Shown here one piece after another: positions 1-5,505 of a DNA stretch of 5,505 bases. How positions within the stretch are numbered: position 1 is the stretch's first letter; each line of letters begins with the position of its first letter. The notes under the pieces are model-generated. The model ran no database searches. It was not told the DNA's origin and saw only the letters and a program-made list of their open reading frames with translations. The stretch lies in the NCBI GenBank assembly GCA_021794335.1, contig JAJYQZ010000238.1:1-5505 (forward strand), read 5' to 3'. Both the position numbers and the translations under genes were made by a program. The DNA comes from a bacterium (lineage in GTDB: Bacteria > SZUA-79 > Acidulodesulfobacterales > Acidulodesulfobacteraceae).

Positions 1-892
1 CTGCCTTATCCCATCTTGGCGGCTCATTAGGTATAAAAGGAACGACTAATTTGGAAAAAGTGGGTTTTGTTCTTGCATTGGAAACCTTTCCGCCTACCCA
101 TATCGAAAGTCCGTCATTCTCGGCATCGGCTATCGGCATTGCAGGACATACGGTATAACAGCTTCCGCAAAACACGCACGTTTCCTCGTTGACTCTGACC
201 GACTTCTTGTCGCCGACCATTTCGGGTCTTATAGAATTTGTCGGACATGCGGCAATCGTGCTGGGAACTTCGCAAAGATTAACAAGCCTTTCGTGATTAA
301 TTTTCGGGGGTTTTCTATGGGTTCCCAATATAGCTATATCGGACGAAGCAACCGAACCGCACATATTTAAACAGCATGCAAATGCTATTCTGACTTTTGA
401 GGGAAGCTTATCCTCGACAAAATATTCATATAGTTCGTCCATTACCGACTTTACCACGCCTGATGCATCGCTTGCAGATGTATGGCAGTGTACCCAGCCC
501 TGGGTATGAACTATATTTGCAACAACATTGCCGATACCGCCGACATTATAGCCTAATTTTTCAAGATCTTTTTTTAACGGTTCGATATTTTTTTCATTTT
601 CTAATAAAAATTCGACATTATTTCTTGTGGTAAATCTTAGATATCCTCCGCAATATTTATCCGCCATATCGCTTATATCGCGAACAAAACTGCTGCTGAC
701 CAATCTTGGCGAACCCATTCTTACGGTATATAGCTTATCTCCATTTTCTGCGACATGCACCATAGTACCCGGATCCAATATCTCGTGATATGCCCATTTG
801 CCGTAATTTTTTTTAATCATGGGGGACAGATAATCATGATAATCATGAGGACCCACATCAGTTATTCTTTTTTTCTTGACCTCTTCCGGCAT
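1..892 (-). CDS. dsrB: Dissimilatory sulfite reductase beta subunit, 3' end cut by window edge
   Basis: DsrB is the beta subunit of cytoplasmic DsrAB, which reduces sulfite with sirohaem and [4Fe-4S] clusters. I translated 297 residues from the ATG at 892 ([14 protein letters not shown]) without a stop; the family is usually about 350-385 residues, so roughly the last fifth is outside the window. Cys136, Cys173, Cys174 and Cys178 (ACCLNMCG) give the C-x36-CC-x3-C spacing of the cluster next to the sirohaem. The inserted ferredoxin domain shows ACPT at Cys216 and [12 protein letters not shown] (Cys239, 242, 245, 249). The start is set by GGAGG at 898-902, 5 nt upstream. It follows dsrA after 69 nt with no terminator, so the two are probably cotranscribed. 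Identification is very secure; whether the enzyme runs in the reductive or oxidative direction is not decided here. Confidence 0.97.
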   Translation of the reverse strand, partial: MPEEVKKKRITDVGPHDYHDYLSPMIKKNYGKWAYHEILDPGTMVHVAENGDKLYTVRMGSPRLVSSSFVRDISDMADKYCGGYLRFTTRNNVEFLLENEKNIEPLKKDLEKLGYNVGGIGNVVANIVHTQGWVHCHTSASDASGVVKSVMDELYEYFVEDKLPSKVRIAFACCLNMCGSVASSDIAILGTHRKPPKINHERLVNLCEVPSTIAACPTNSIRPEMVGDKKSVRVNEETCVFCGSCYTVCPAMPIADAENDGLSIWVGGKVSNARTKPTFSKLVVPFIPNEPPRWDKA

Positions 893-897
893 AAAAA

Positions 898-902
898 CCT
901 CC
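898..902 (-). promoter_or_regulatory. Ribosome binding site of dsrB
   Basis: GGAGG on the minus strand, 5 nt before the dsrB ATG. It sits in the 69-nt dsrA-dsrB gap, which is otherwise A/T-rich and shows no stable hairpin, so dsrB seems to be translated independently from a shared dsrAB transcript. Confidence 0.8.
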
Positions 903-961
903 AAATTTATATATGGCAACTTTAATTAATAAAATTAAATTAAAAAAATAAGCATAAATAA

Positions 962-2158
962 TTATTCTGCGCCCGCTTCTTCGTCTTTAAACTTTATAAA
1001 AGGATTGCTTCTGGGTTCCCTGACCATATCGATTGTCGGTTCGAGTCCTATTCCTTCGAGGAAGGTGACAAGCCCGACCCTTGCAATAAGTTCGCCTATT
1101 CTTTCCCTGCTGACGCCGTATTCATCCCAAAATTCCCACATATTGCTTATTAATCCTTTAAGCCATTCATAGTCGTTTTTGCTGTCTTCATGAACATCGT
1201 AGAAAGGGATGAGCATCATGCCCATTCTCGGACCGGTAACCAGCGGAGCTTTCGCTCCTATTAAAATCGATAAGCCTTTCTGATCTCCTGATTTAAGAGC
1301 CTTGGGCATCTCGTTTATACAATGCATACATTTGACGCAGTTAGAATCGTCTATAACAAGATTTTCTCCTTCAAACCACATACATTTTGTCGGACATTTA
1401 TCTAAGACGTATTTCTGGACGTTAAATTTTTTAACGTAATTTTTTACTTCACCCTGATTTATTTTTATATTATCCTGCCATGTTCCGATAAATGCCAAAT
1501 CCGATCTTGATGCCGCCGCGACGCAATCGTTTGCGCATCCCGAAAATTTCAATTTAAATTTATAATTGAACGACGGCCTGTGCAATTCATCCTGATAAGC
1601 TTGCGTTATATCGTAGCAAATCTGAAGAGTATCGTAGTTTGCAAATTCGCATCTTGCAGGCCCTACGCAACATGACGGAGTACGAAGATCCGAGCCGCTG
1701 CCGCCAAGATCGAATCCTAATTCTGCGCTTTTTTGAAAGAGCTCTTCCGCATCGGCTTGCGCAAGACCCAATATCTGAATATCGCCGGTTGACCCGTGAA
1801 AATTAAAAAGCCCGCCGGCATGCCGGTCTGCTATATCAGCCAATTTTCTCAAAACATCGGAATTATAAAAAAAACCTGAAGTCTGGTTTAGCCTGATTGA
1901 GTGGCATTCCTTAACGCCCGGATATTTTTCAGGAAACTCCGAGAATCTTCCTACCATTCCGGCGCCGTATCCCCTGACGCCCGCCATGCCTCCGTGTTTC
2001 CAGTGGGTAATTTTATCCCTGTAAGATTCTTCGACCTGCCCTAAAAGATCTTCCGTTCTTTCGCTCTTTTCGGCCGCCCTTTCCATTTCTCTAACAAAAC
2101 TGATCCACTTCCCCTTTTTAAGTTCGTCAAGAAGCGGAGTTTCATGTTTTTTACCCAT
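962..2158 (-). CDS. dsrA: Dissimilatory sulfite reductase alpha subunit
   Basis: DsrA pairs with DsrB to form the sulfite-reducing core of dissimilatory sulfur metabolism in the cytoplasm. The 398-residue protein is complete and close to the usual DsrA length (about 400-437). The sirohaem-linked cluster motif is C-x5-C at Cys164 and Cys170 (CCVGPARCEF) with C-x3-C at Cys208 and Cys212 (FSGCANDCVAA). The ferredoxin domain follows: CPTKC at 255-259 and CVKCMHC at Cys274, 277 and 280. The fourth cysteine of a classical ferredoxin motif is absent (INEMP), as is normal for DsrA, with Cys255 likely supplying the ligand. The start ATG at 2158 has a strong AGGAGG at 2163-2168, 4 nt upstream. A consensus-like promoter lies about 170 nt further up. 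dsrB follows on the same strand. Confidence 0.98.
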   Translation of the reverse strand: MGKKHETPLLDELKKGKWISFVREMERAAEKSERTEDLLGQVEESYRDKITHWKHGGMAGVRGYGAGMVGRFSEFPEKYPGVKECHSIRLNQTSGFFYNSDVLRKLADIADRHAGGLFNFHGSTGDIQILGLAQADAEELFQKSAELGFDLGGSGSDLRTPSCCVGPARCEFANYDTLQICYDITQAYQDELHRPSFNYKFKLKFSGCANDCVAAASRSDLAFIGTWQDNIKINQGEVKNYVKKFNVQKYVLDKCPTKCMWFEGENLVIDDSNCVKCMHCINEMPKALKSGDQKGLSILIGAKAPLVTGPRMGMMLIPFYDVHEDSKNDYEWLKGLISNMWEFWDEYGVSRERIGELIARVGLVTFLEGIGLEPTIDMVREPRSNPFIKFKDEEAGAE

Positions 2159-2162
2159 AAAA

Positions 2163-2168
2163 CCTCCT
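2163..2168 (-). promoter_or_regulatory. Ribosome binding site of dsrA
   Basis: AGGAGG on the minus strand, 4 nt before the ATG of dsrA if counted from its last G. It is a near-perfect Shine-Dalgarno sequence and supports the start chosen. The A/T-only tract just upstream should keep it unstructured. Confidence 0.85.
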
Positions 2169-2220
2169 TTAAAAAAAATTAAAAAGACATTTAAAAAAAC
2201 GCTAACTTAAATAATTCTTA

Positions 2221-2245
2221 CTTAATTAATTAAGATTAGTCTTAA
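2221..2245. promoter_or_regulatory. Two overlapping AT-rich palindromes in the dsrA leader
   Basis: A perfect 14-bp palindrome, CTTAATTAATTAAG, at 2221-2234 overlaps a second inverted repeat, TTAAGA-TTAG-TCTTAA, at 2230-2245. They lie about 65-90 nt upstream of the dsrA ATG and downstream of the proposed promoter. Such a site could be an operator for a dimeric repressor or a weak RNA hairpin. No known regulator consensus (for example FNR or Rex) was recognised, and palindromes arise more easily in AT-rich DNA. Confidence 0.35.
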
Positions 2246-2248
2246 CAA

Positions 2249-2279
2249 AGCGACATGCGCCTGCCGCATATAAAACGCT
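2249..2279 (-). promoter_or_regulatory. Stem-loop in the dsrA 5' leader
   Basis: On the minus strand AGCG pairs with CGCT (2276-2279 with 2249-2252), enclosing an asymmetric internal loop and then a perfect 5-bp stem, ATGCG with CGCAT (2265-2269 with 2255-2259), around the loop GCAGG. This is a GC-rich island inside very AT-rich intergenic DNA. There is no U-run after it, so it does not look like an intrinsic terminator. A smaller AGGC-AAAAA-GCCT hairpin lies just upstream at 2288-2300. I could not match the pair to a known riboswitch class; a regulatory leader or transcript-stabilising structure is possible. Confidence 0.45.
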
Positions 2280-2330
2280 GAGGTGCGAGGCTTTTTGCCT
2301 TGTAGGTTAATGAACTAAATGTATTATTTC

Positions 2331-2360
2331 CTTATAATCTTTTTACTCCTATATTGTCAA
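2331..2360 (-). promoter_or_regulatory. Sigma-70-like promoter for dsrAB
   Basis: The minus strand has a perfect -35 TTGACA (2355-2360), an 18-nt spacer, and TATAAG as -10 (2331-2336, 5 of 6 matches). It lies between the dsrN stop and dsrA, so dsrAB can probably be transcribed separately from the genes upstream. Transcription should start near 2323-2330, leaving a leader of roughly 170 nt. The -35 box overlaps a 5-bp inverted repeat (AAGAA and TTCTT, 2359-2373), which might be an operator or chance. Confidence 0.65.
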
Positions 2361-2399
2361 GAAAAAAATTCTTTATGTATAAAAAAAATTAACATCATT

Positions 2400-3872
2400 T
2401 TATTTTATTTTTAAAAAATCTTTTTTAACTTCTTTTTTATTTTCTTTTACAAAAGATACCCAGTTTTTAAACCATTTAGGTGCGGAAGGAGAAAATATGT
2501 GCGTATAACTTGCGATCATATTTTTATAAATAATGCCGTCGCTTGCTCCGTTTACCCCAAATCCTTTTTTCACATTAAAGACAAAATCCATGTTATCCGA
2601 AGGCGGCGTTTCTAAAAACGAATGATGGAACTCGTGCCCTTTAATAAATTTAATCTTATTAAACCATAGCCGGCTATTTTTATCATAAAATGCAGGCGTT
2701 AATTTGGTATAGCCGTGTCCCTTAGGTTTTTTCGTTAATTTTACATCGGCGTCTATTACCCCGGTCATTTCGCATATAACATCGCCATAGGAAATACTTT
2801 TGCAAAGATACATAAGTCCGCCGCACTCGGCATAGACGGGAAGGCCTGTTTCGATCTTTTCCCTTATATCTCTTCTTAAATCAATGTTTGACTCTAAATC
2901 CCTGCAGAAAATCTCAGGGAATCCTCCCCCTATATAAAGAGCGTCGATATCGGGCAGACGGCCATCTTTAAGCGGAGAAAATTTGATTATCTCGCAACCC
3001 AAATTCTCAAGCGCTTCAATATTTTCATTATAATAAAAATTAAATGCGTTATCGTAAGCAAGACCTATTTTAACTGTGTTTTGAACATTCCTTGCTTTAT
3101 TATTTTTCCGAAATAAAACAGGTAAATTTTTAACGCCGACGGAAGATTTGCCCCCTATTTTTGAAATCTTTATGATGCCGTCTATATCGATATAATCTGA
3201 AATTTTAGAAGACATATTGGAAACAAAATTTTCGATGTCTTCGGCGGAAAGCGTGGATAAAAGGCCGAGATGGCGTTGTTTTATGGAAAATTCAGGGTTA
3301 TTCGGAACATTACCGACTACCTTAAAATCGGTATAATAATTAATTGCTTTGATTAAATTTTTTTCATGCCTTTTACTGTGAACCTTGTTAAGAATTATCC
3401 CTTTTATATTTACATCCTTATCAAAGTTTTGAAACCCTAAAATAAGCGGAACAACCCCCCTGTTTAATTCCCCTACATCGATTAAAAGAATTACGGGGAT
3501 ACCCAGGAGCTTTGCCATCTCCGCATTAGAAGATTTTCCGTATATGTCAAAAGAGTCGTGCAGCCCATGATTCCCTTCGACAATGCTAACATCTGAATTA
3601 AGCGAATATTCTAAAAAGTGCTTTTTAATTTTATTTTTAGACATAAAATAAAAATCAAGGTTATAGCAGTTTTTACCCGTAGCCGTGCTTAACCACATTG
3701 GATCTATAAAATCAGGGCCCTTTTTAAAGGGTTGAACTATAAGCCCTCTATCCCTAAGCAGCCGCATTATAGCTATAGAAATGGTTGTTTTGCCGGAATT
3801 CCTTTTTGCCGCAGAGATGTAAAATCCGTTGATGCGGTTATTTTTTTTGTTATTACCGGTAATATCATTCAT
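2400..3872 (-). CDS. dsrN: CbiA/CobB-family amidotransferase, probable sirohaem amide synthase DsrN
   Basis: This family uses ATP and glutamine to amidate acetate side chains of tetrapyrroles. CbiA/CobB acts on cobyrinate or hydrogenobyrinate; DsrN of sulfur bacteria is thought to amidate sirohaem for DsrAB. The 490-residue protein has an N-terminal ATP-binding domain with the P-loop variant AAKRNSGKTT (21-30), KKGPDFIDP (50-58) and EGNHGLHDS (99-107). The C-terminal class I-like glutaminase domain has GGGFPE (315-320), the nucleophile Cys350 in YAECGGLMYL, GHEFHHS (412-418) and a likely catalytic His458 in SYTHIF. The stretch EGNHGLHDS departs from the EGVMGL-type sequence usual in cobalamin enzymes. 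The next gene is dsrA, and no other cobalamin gene or cobalamin riboswitch is visible, which favours DsrN. The alternative is a genuine cobyrinate a,c-diamide synthase. The ATG at 3872 lies inside the end of the preceding gene. Confidence 0.8.
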   Translation of the reverse strand: MNDITGNNKKNNRINGFYISAAKRNSGKTTISIAIMRLLRDRGLIVQPFKKGPDFIDPMWLSTATGKNCYNLDFYFMSKNKIKKHFLEYSLNSDVSIVEGNHGLHDSFDIYGKSSNAEMAKLLGIPVILLIDVGELNRGVVPLILGFQNFDKDVNIKGIILNKVHSKRHEKNLIKAINYYTDFKVVGNVPNNPEFSIKQRHLGLLSTLSAEDIENFVSNMSSKISDYIDIDGIIKISKIGGKSSVGVKNLPVLFRKNNKARNVQNTVKIGLAYDNAFNFYYNENIEALENLGCEIIKFSPLKDGRLPDIDALYIGGGFPEIFCRDLESNIDLRRDIREKIETGLPVYAECGGLMYLCKSISYGDVICEMTGVIDADVKLTKKPKGHGYTKLTPAFYDKNSRLWFNKIKFIKGHEFHHSFLETPPSDNMDFVFNVKKGFGVNGASDGIIYKNMIASYTHIFSPSAPKWFKNWVSFVKENKKEVKKDFLKIK

Positions 3873-4200
3873 CTTGCTTTCTGAGTTCTTTTATTTTTGA
3901 AATTAGATTGAGCTTGTAAGAAGAAAGTTTTTTACCTTCGGTATCTTTGTGTTCTATGGAATATATCCTTTCGGTTCCAAGAATGAATAAGGAAAATTCG
4001 TATTCCGCGGATTTTTCTTTGTCGAAATAGTGCTGATGAAACGCAAATTCATCATCTTCTTCAATTATTTTACTTATGTAAAACACCTCGAGTTTTGCCT
4101 GTAAAGGTAGGCCATCGAAATATTTAAGCAATTCCATGATATATTCTTTGCTCAGTTTGGTAATCTTTAAGATATAATCTAAATCATATTTAAATTTCAT
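3865..4200 (-). CDS. Small protein of unknown function, coupled to dsrN
   Basis: I do not recognise this family. The ATG at 4200 gives 111 residues (MKFKYDLDYILKITKLSKEY...). The protein is rich in Lys, Glu, Tyr, Phe and Leu and has no cysteine, no signal peptide and no membrane segment, so it is likely cytosolic. The first half looks helical; a charged acidic stretch (IIEEDDEFAFHQHYFDKEKSAEYEF) is followed by a probable beta segment and a Lys-rich C-terminal helix. Its TGA overlaps the dsrN start by 8 nt, which suggests translational coupling. The reading frame stays open upstream through the tRNA to about 4284, but that extension is rejected because it would translate the tRNA gene. The chosen ATG is only 12 nt from the tRNA end and has no good ribosome binding site; Met22 at 4137 is a less likely alternative. 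Confidence 0.65.
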   Translation of the reverse strand: MKFKYDLDYILKITKLSKEYIMELLKYFDGLPLQAKLEVFYISKIIEEDDEFAFHQHYFDKEKSAEYEFSLFILGTERIYSIEHKDTEGKKLSSYKLNLISKIKELRKQDE

Positions 4201-4212
4201 AAAATGACGGGA

Positions 4213-4304
4213 TGGCGGAGAGAGGGGGATTCGAACCCCCGGTAAGCTTACGCCTACAATTGATTTCGAGTCAATCGCCTTCAACCGGACTCGGCCATCT
4301 CTCC
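4213..4304 (-). tRNA. tRNA-Ser (anticodon CGA)
   Basis: A 92-nt class II tRNA on the minus strand. The acceptor arms are GGAGAGA and TCTCTCC, followed by discriminator G and an encoded CCA (4213-4215). The anticodon stem ATTGA/TCAAT encloses the loop CTCGAAA, giving anticodon CGA, which reads UCG. The long variable arm is GTAGGC-GTAA-GCTTAC, typical of serine tRNAs, and the T arm contains GGTTCGAATCC. It begins 19 nt after the stop of the TlpA-like gene and ends 12 nt before the small unknown gene. I see no convincing promoter or terminator of its own, so it may be cut out of a longer transcript. Confidence 0.96.
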
Positions 4305-4323
4305 GTTTTTAAAAAAAAATTAT

Positions 4324-4884
4324 TTAACTTGTCTTATTTAATTTACCAAATTCGTAACTCAAATAGCCCCTTGGTATTTCTCCCGTAAAATGCGCAACGA
4401 CATATCCATTTTTATTTATAATAAACGATTGGGGTATTTCATATATATTCCCGTATGCTTTTTCGATAGAATAATCTGCCATGCCTATCGGATAAGTTAT
4501 GATGCCGCCTTTAAAGGTTTTTACAAAATGCATCACATATTTTTTCCCCTGATTATTAACGGAAAGGCCGATAATTACAAAACCGTCTTTTTTATGCAAT
4601 TTATAAAATTTTTCAAGCATCGGCATTTCTGCCCTGCACGGCGGACACCATGTGGCCCAAAAATTTACGAGAATAATTTTGCCTTTATAATTTTTAAGGG
4701 ATAGAACCATGCCCGGATAATTTAAACTCGGGACAGAAAATTGGGGAGCCTTCACCTCGCTCCCGGACTTTTTAACGCCGTTTTTCCATAGCAAAGAAGG
4801 TGCTTTAACTACTAAAATAGAAACGATGACAACCGCCGCCACAAAAATTAAAGCCTTAAAAATTTGAGAATATTTTCTATCCAT
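4324..4884 (-). CDS. TlpA/ResA-like membrane-anchored thiol-disulfide oxidoreductase
   Basis: Proteins of this type reduce or exchange disulfides outside the cytoplasmic membrane, for example in cytochrome c maturation. The 186-residue protein starts with a short basic stretch and one hydrophobic segment (about residues 10-28), best read as an uncleaved signal anchor. The thioredoxin-like domain follows: KAPQFSVPSL (45-54), then NFWATWCPPC with the redox pair Cys80 and Cys83, and the cis-proline region EIPQSFIINKNG (149-160). Glutamine follows the cis-Pro where Thr is common, a modest deviation that may affect partner choice. The length is normal for the family. The ATG at 4884 has a G-rich ribosome binding site (GGGGG at 4896-4900) with a somewhat long 11-nt spacer. 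It lies upstream of the tRNA and dsr genes on the same strand, but a role in sulfite reduction is inference only; the exact subfamily (TlpA, ResA or CcmG) is open. Confidence 0.88.
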   Translation of the reverse strand: MDRKYSQIFKALIFVAAVVIVSILVVKAPSLLWKNGVKKSGSEVKAPQFSVPSLNYPGMVLSLKNYKGKIILVNFWATWCPPCRAEMPMLEKFYKLHKKDGFVIIGLSVNNQGKKYVMHFVKTFKGGIITYPIGMADYSIEKAYGNIYEIPQSFIINKNGYVVAHFTGEIPRGYLSYEFGKLNKTS

Positions 4885-4912
4885 TTTTATTAAATCCCCC
4901 TTATATCTTATG

Positions 4913-4930
4913 CTTAAATATCTTAAATAT
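4913..4930. repeat. Tandem 9-bp direct repeat upstream of the TlpA-like gene
   Basis: CTTAAATAT occurs twice in direct succession (4913-4921 and 4922-4930). It lies between the proposed promoter and the start of the TlpA-like gene, about 30-45 nt from the ATG, so it could be a regulator site in the leader. The region is almost purely A/T, so a chance repeat is quite possible. Confidence 0.3.
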
Positions 4931-4956
4931 ATTTAATTAATAATTTTACTTTTTAA

Positions 4957-4985
4957 ATTTTAACATAATCTTACATTATTATCAA
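4957..4985 (-). promoter_or_regulatory. Candidate sigma-70-like promoter for the TlpA-like gene
   Basis: On the minus strand TTGATA (4980-4985, 5 of 6 matches) is separated by 17 nt from TAAAAT (4957-4962, 5 of 6 matches). Transcription would start near 4950 and leave a leader of about 65 nt. It is the best match for this strand in the divergent region, but the A/T richness makes false matches easy. It could also drive the tRNA and the small gene, as no terminator is seen between them. Confidence 0.45.
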
Positions 4986-5085
4986 AAAATTATTAATGCA
5001 ATTTTTATTGGACTTTAATTAATTTTTAAAATTTTAATTTTTATGATATATTAATCTAAAACTAAAGTTAATTGACAAAAGAAGC

Positions 5086-5090
5086 GGAGG
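5086..5090 (+). promoter_or_regulatory. Ribosome binding site of galU
   Basis: GGAGG (within GCGGAGG) lies 9 nt before the ATG at 5100. It favours that ATG over the in-frame TTG codon immediately upstream at 5097. No strong promoter for galU was found; TATGAT at 5042-5047 is a possible -10 with only a poor -35 match ahead of it. Confidence 0.75.
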
Positions 5091-5099
5091 TCTTATTTG

Positions 5100-5505
5100 A
5101 TGAAGGTAAACAAGGCAATCTTCCCTGCCGCAGGTCTTGGAACAAGGCTTTTACCCATTACAAAATCTATCCCGAAAGAAATGCTGGTGTTGGTCGATAA
5201 ACCGTTAATACAATACGGCGTCGAGGAATGCATAAGCGCAAAAATTAACGATATAATCATTGTAACGGGCAGAGGAAAAACAGCCATAGAGGATTATTTT
5301 GACAGATCAATCGAGCATGAAATTATGCTAAAGGAAAAGGGGAAACACGATTTGTTAAAATCCGTCAATGATATTTCTGATCGTATCAACCTCACATATA
5401 CCAGGCAAAAAGAGGCATTAGGTTTGGGGCATGCAATTTTATGCGCTCAAAACATGGTCGGAGAGGAACCGTTTGCGGTAGTTTTAAGCGATGATATAAT
5501 AGACT
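5100..5505 (+). CDS. galU: UTP-glucose-1-phosphate uridylyltransferase, 3' end cut by window edge
   Basis: GalU makes UDP-glucose from UTP and glucose 1-phosphate in the cytoplasm, feeding cell-surface polysaccharide and sugar nucleotide pathways. The 135 residues visible begin [19 protein letters not shown], containing the nucleotide-binding G-x-G-T-R signature (residues 12-16). They continue with the IPKEML block (24-29), [14 protein letters not shown] (32-45) and [14 protein letters not shown] near residues 105-118. The last residues, LSDDIID, include the conserved Asp pair (131-132) expected at the metal and nucleotide site. The family is usually about 290-300 residues, so a little under half is present. 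Pro-to-Val in [10 protein letters not shown] is a small deviation from the usual KEMLP. It is transcribed away from the dsr-side genes, and no functional link to them is apparent. Confidence 0.95.
   Translation, partial: MKVNKAIFPAAGLGTRLLPITKSIPKEMLVLVDKPLIQYGVEECISAKINDIIIVTGRGKTAIEDYFDRSIEHEIMLKEKGKHDLLKSVNDISDRINLTYTRQKEALGLGHAILCAQNMVGEEPFAVVLSDDIID

Noticed and set aside
397..633. Plus-strand open frame of 78 codons
   Set aside because: It lies wholly antisense to dsrB, whose translation is clearly conserved across the same stretch, and the encoded peptide resembles nothing I know.
2288..2300. AGGC-TTTTT-GCCT inverted repeat as a terminator
   Set aside because: The stem is only 4 bp and no T-run follows on either strand; it is also downstream of the proposed dsrAB promoter.
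2359..2373. AAGAA-AAAAA-TTCTT inverted repeat as the dsrN terminator
   Set aside because: The stem has one G-C pair and overlaps the -35 box; far too weak to call a terminator.
2159..2399. Cobalamin or other known riboswitch upstream of dsrA
   Set aside because: I looked for the cobalamin B12-box, SAM, c-di-GMP and preQ1 type conserved segments and did not see a convincing match by eye; a covariance-model search would settle it.
4201..4284. N-terminal 28-codon extension of the small unknown gene
   Set aside because: It would read through most of the tRNA-Ser gene; the extra residues are simply translated tRNA sequence, so the ATG at 4200 is preferred.
4390..4704. Plus-strand open frame of 104 codons
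   Set aside because: It is antisense to the TlpA-like gene, including its WCPPC region, and has no recognisable domain or convincing ribosome binding site.
5073..5078. TTGACA as the -35 box of galU
   Set aside because: It lies only about 22 nt before the start codon and 8 nt before the ribosome binding site, too close for a -35 element of this gene.
5093..5287. Minus-strand open frame of 64 codons
   Set aside because: It is antisense to the conserved N-terminal part of galU.

Overview
This AT-rich bacterial window carries the core of a dissimilatory sulfite reductase locus, so the organism is very probably an anaerobic sulfur-metabolising bacterium (sulfate or sulfite reducer). The Dsr proteins look like ordinary bacterial DsrA and DsrB. 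A lineage near the former Deltaproteobacteria would fit, but the sequence alone does not fix the taxon or tell reductive from oxidative Dsr.

From about 4900 down to 1, everything lies on the minus strand. In order of transcription it holds: a membrane-anchored TlpA/ResA-type thioredoxin-like protein (4324-4884); a tRNA-Ser with anticodon CGA and an encoded CCA end (4213-4304); a small unrecognised protein of 111 residues (3865-4200); a CbiA/CobB-family glutamine amidotransferase, best read as DsrN (2400-3872); dsrA (962-2158); and dsrB (1-892), which runs off the left edge. A divergent intergenic region (4885-5099) separates this block from galU on the plus strand (5100 onward), which runs off the right edge.

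The genes suggest one pathway. DsrA and DsrB form the alpha2beta2 sirohaem/[4Fe-4S] enzyme that reduces sulfite. DsrN homologues amidate an acetate side chain of sirohaem, giving the sirohaem amide found in this enzyme. The small gene overlaps the dsrN start by 8 nt and is probably translated with it. dsrAB appear to have their own strong sigma-70-like promoter (TTGACA, 18 nt, TATAAG) between dsrN and dsrA, followed by a leader of roughly 170 nt containing a stem-loop and two AT-rich palindromes. The TlpA-like protein may do thiol-disulfide work outside the membrane, but its link to sulfite reduction rests only on position.

The points most worth following are the structured dsrA leader, the unrecognised gene coupled to dsrN, and the tRNA embedded in the gene string. 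I saw no insertion sequence, CRISPR array, phage gene or clear rho-independent terminator.
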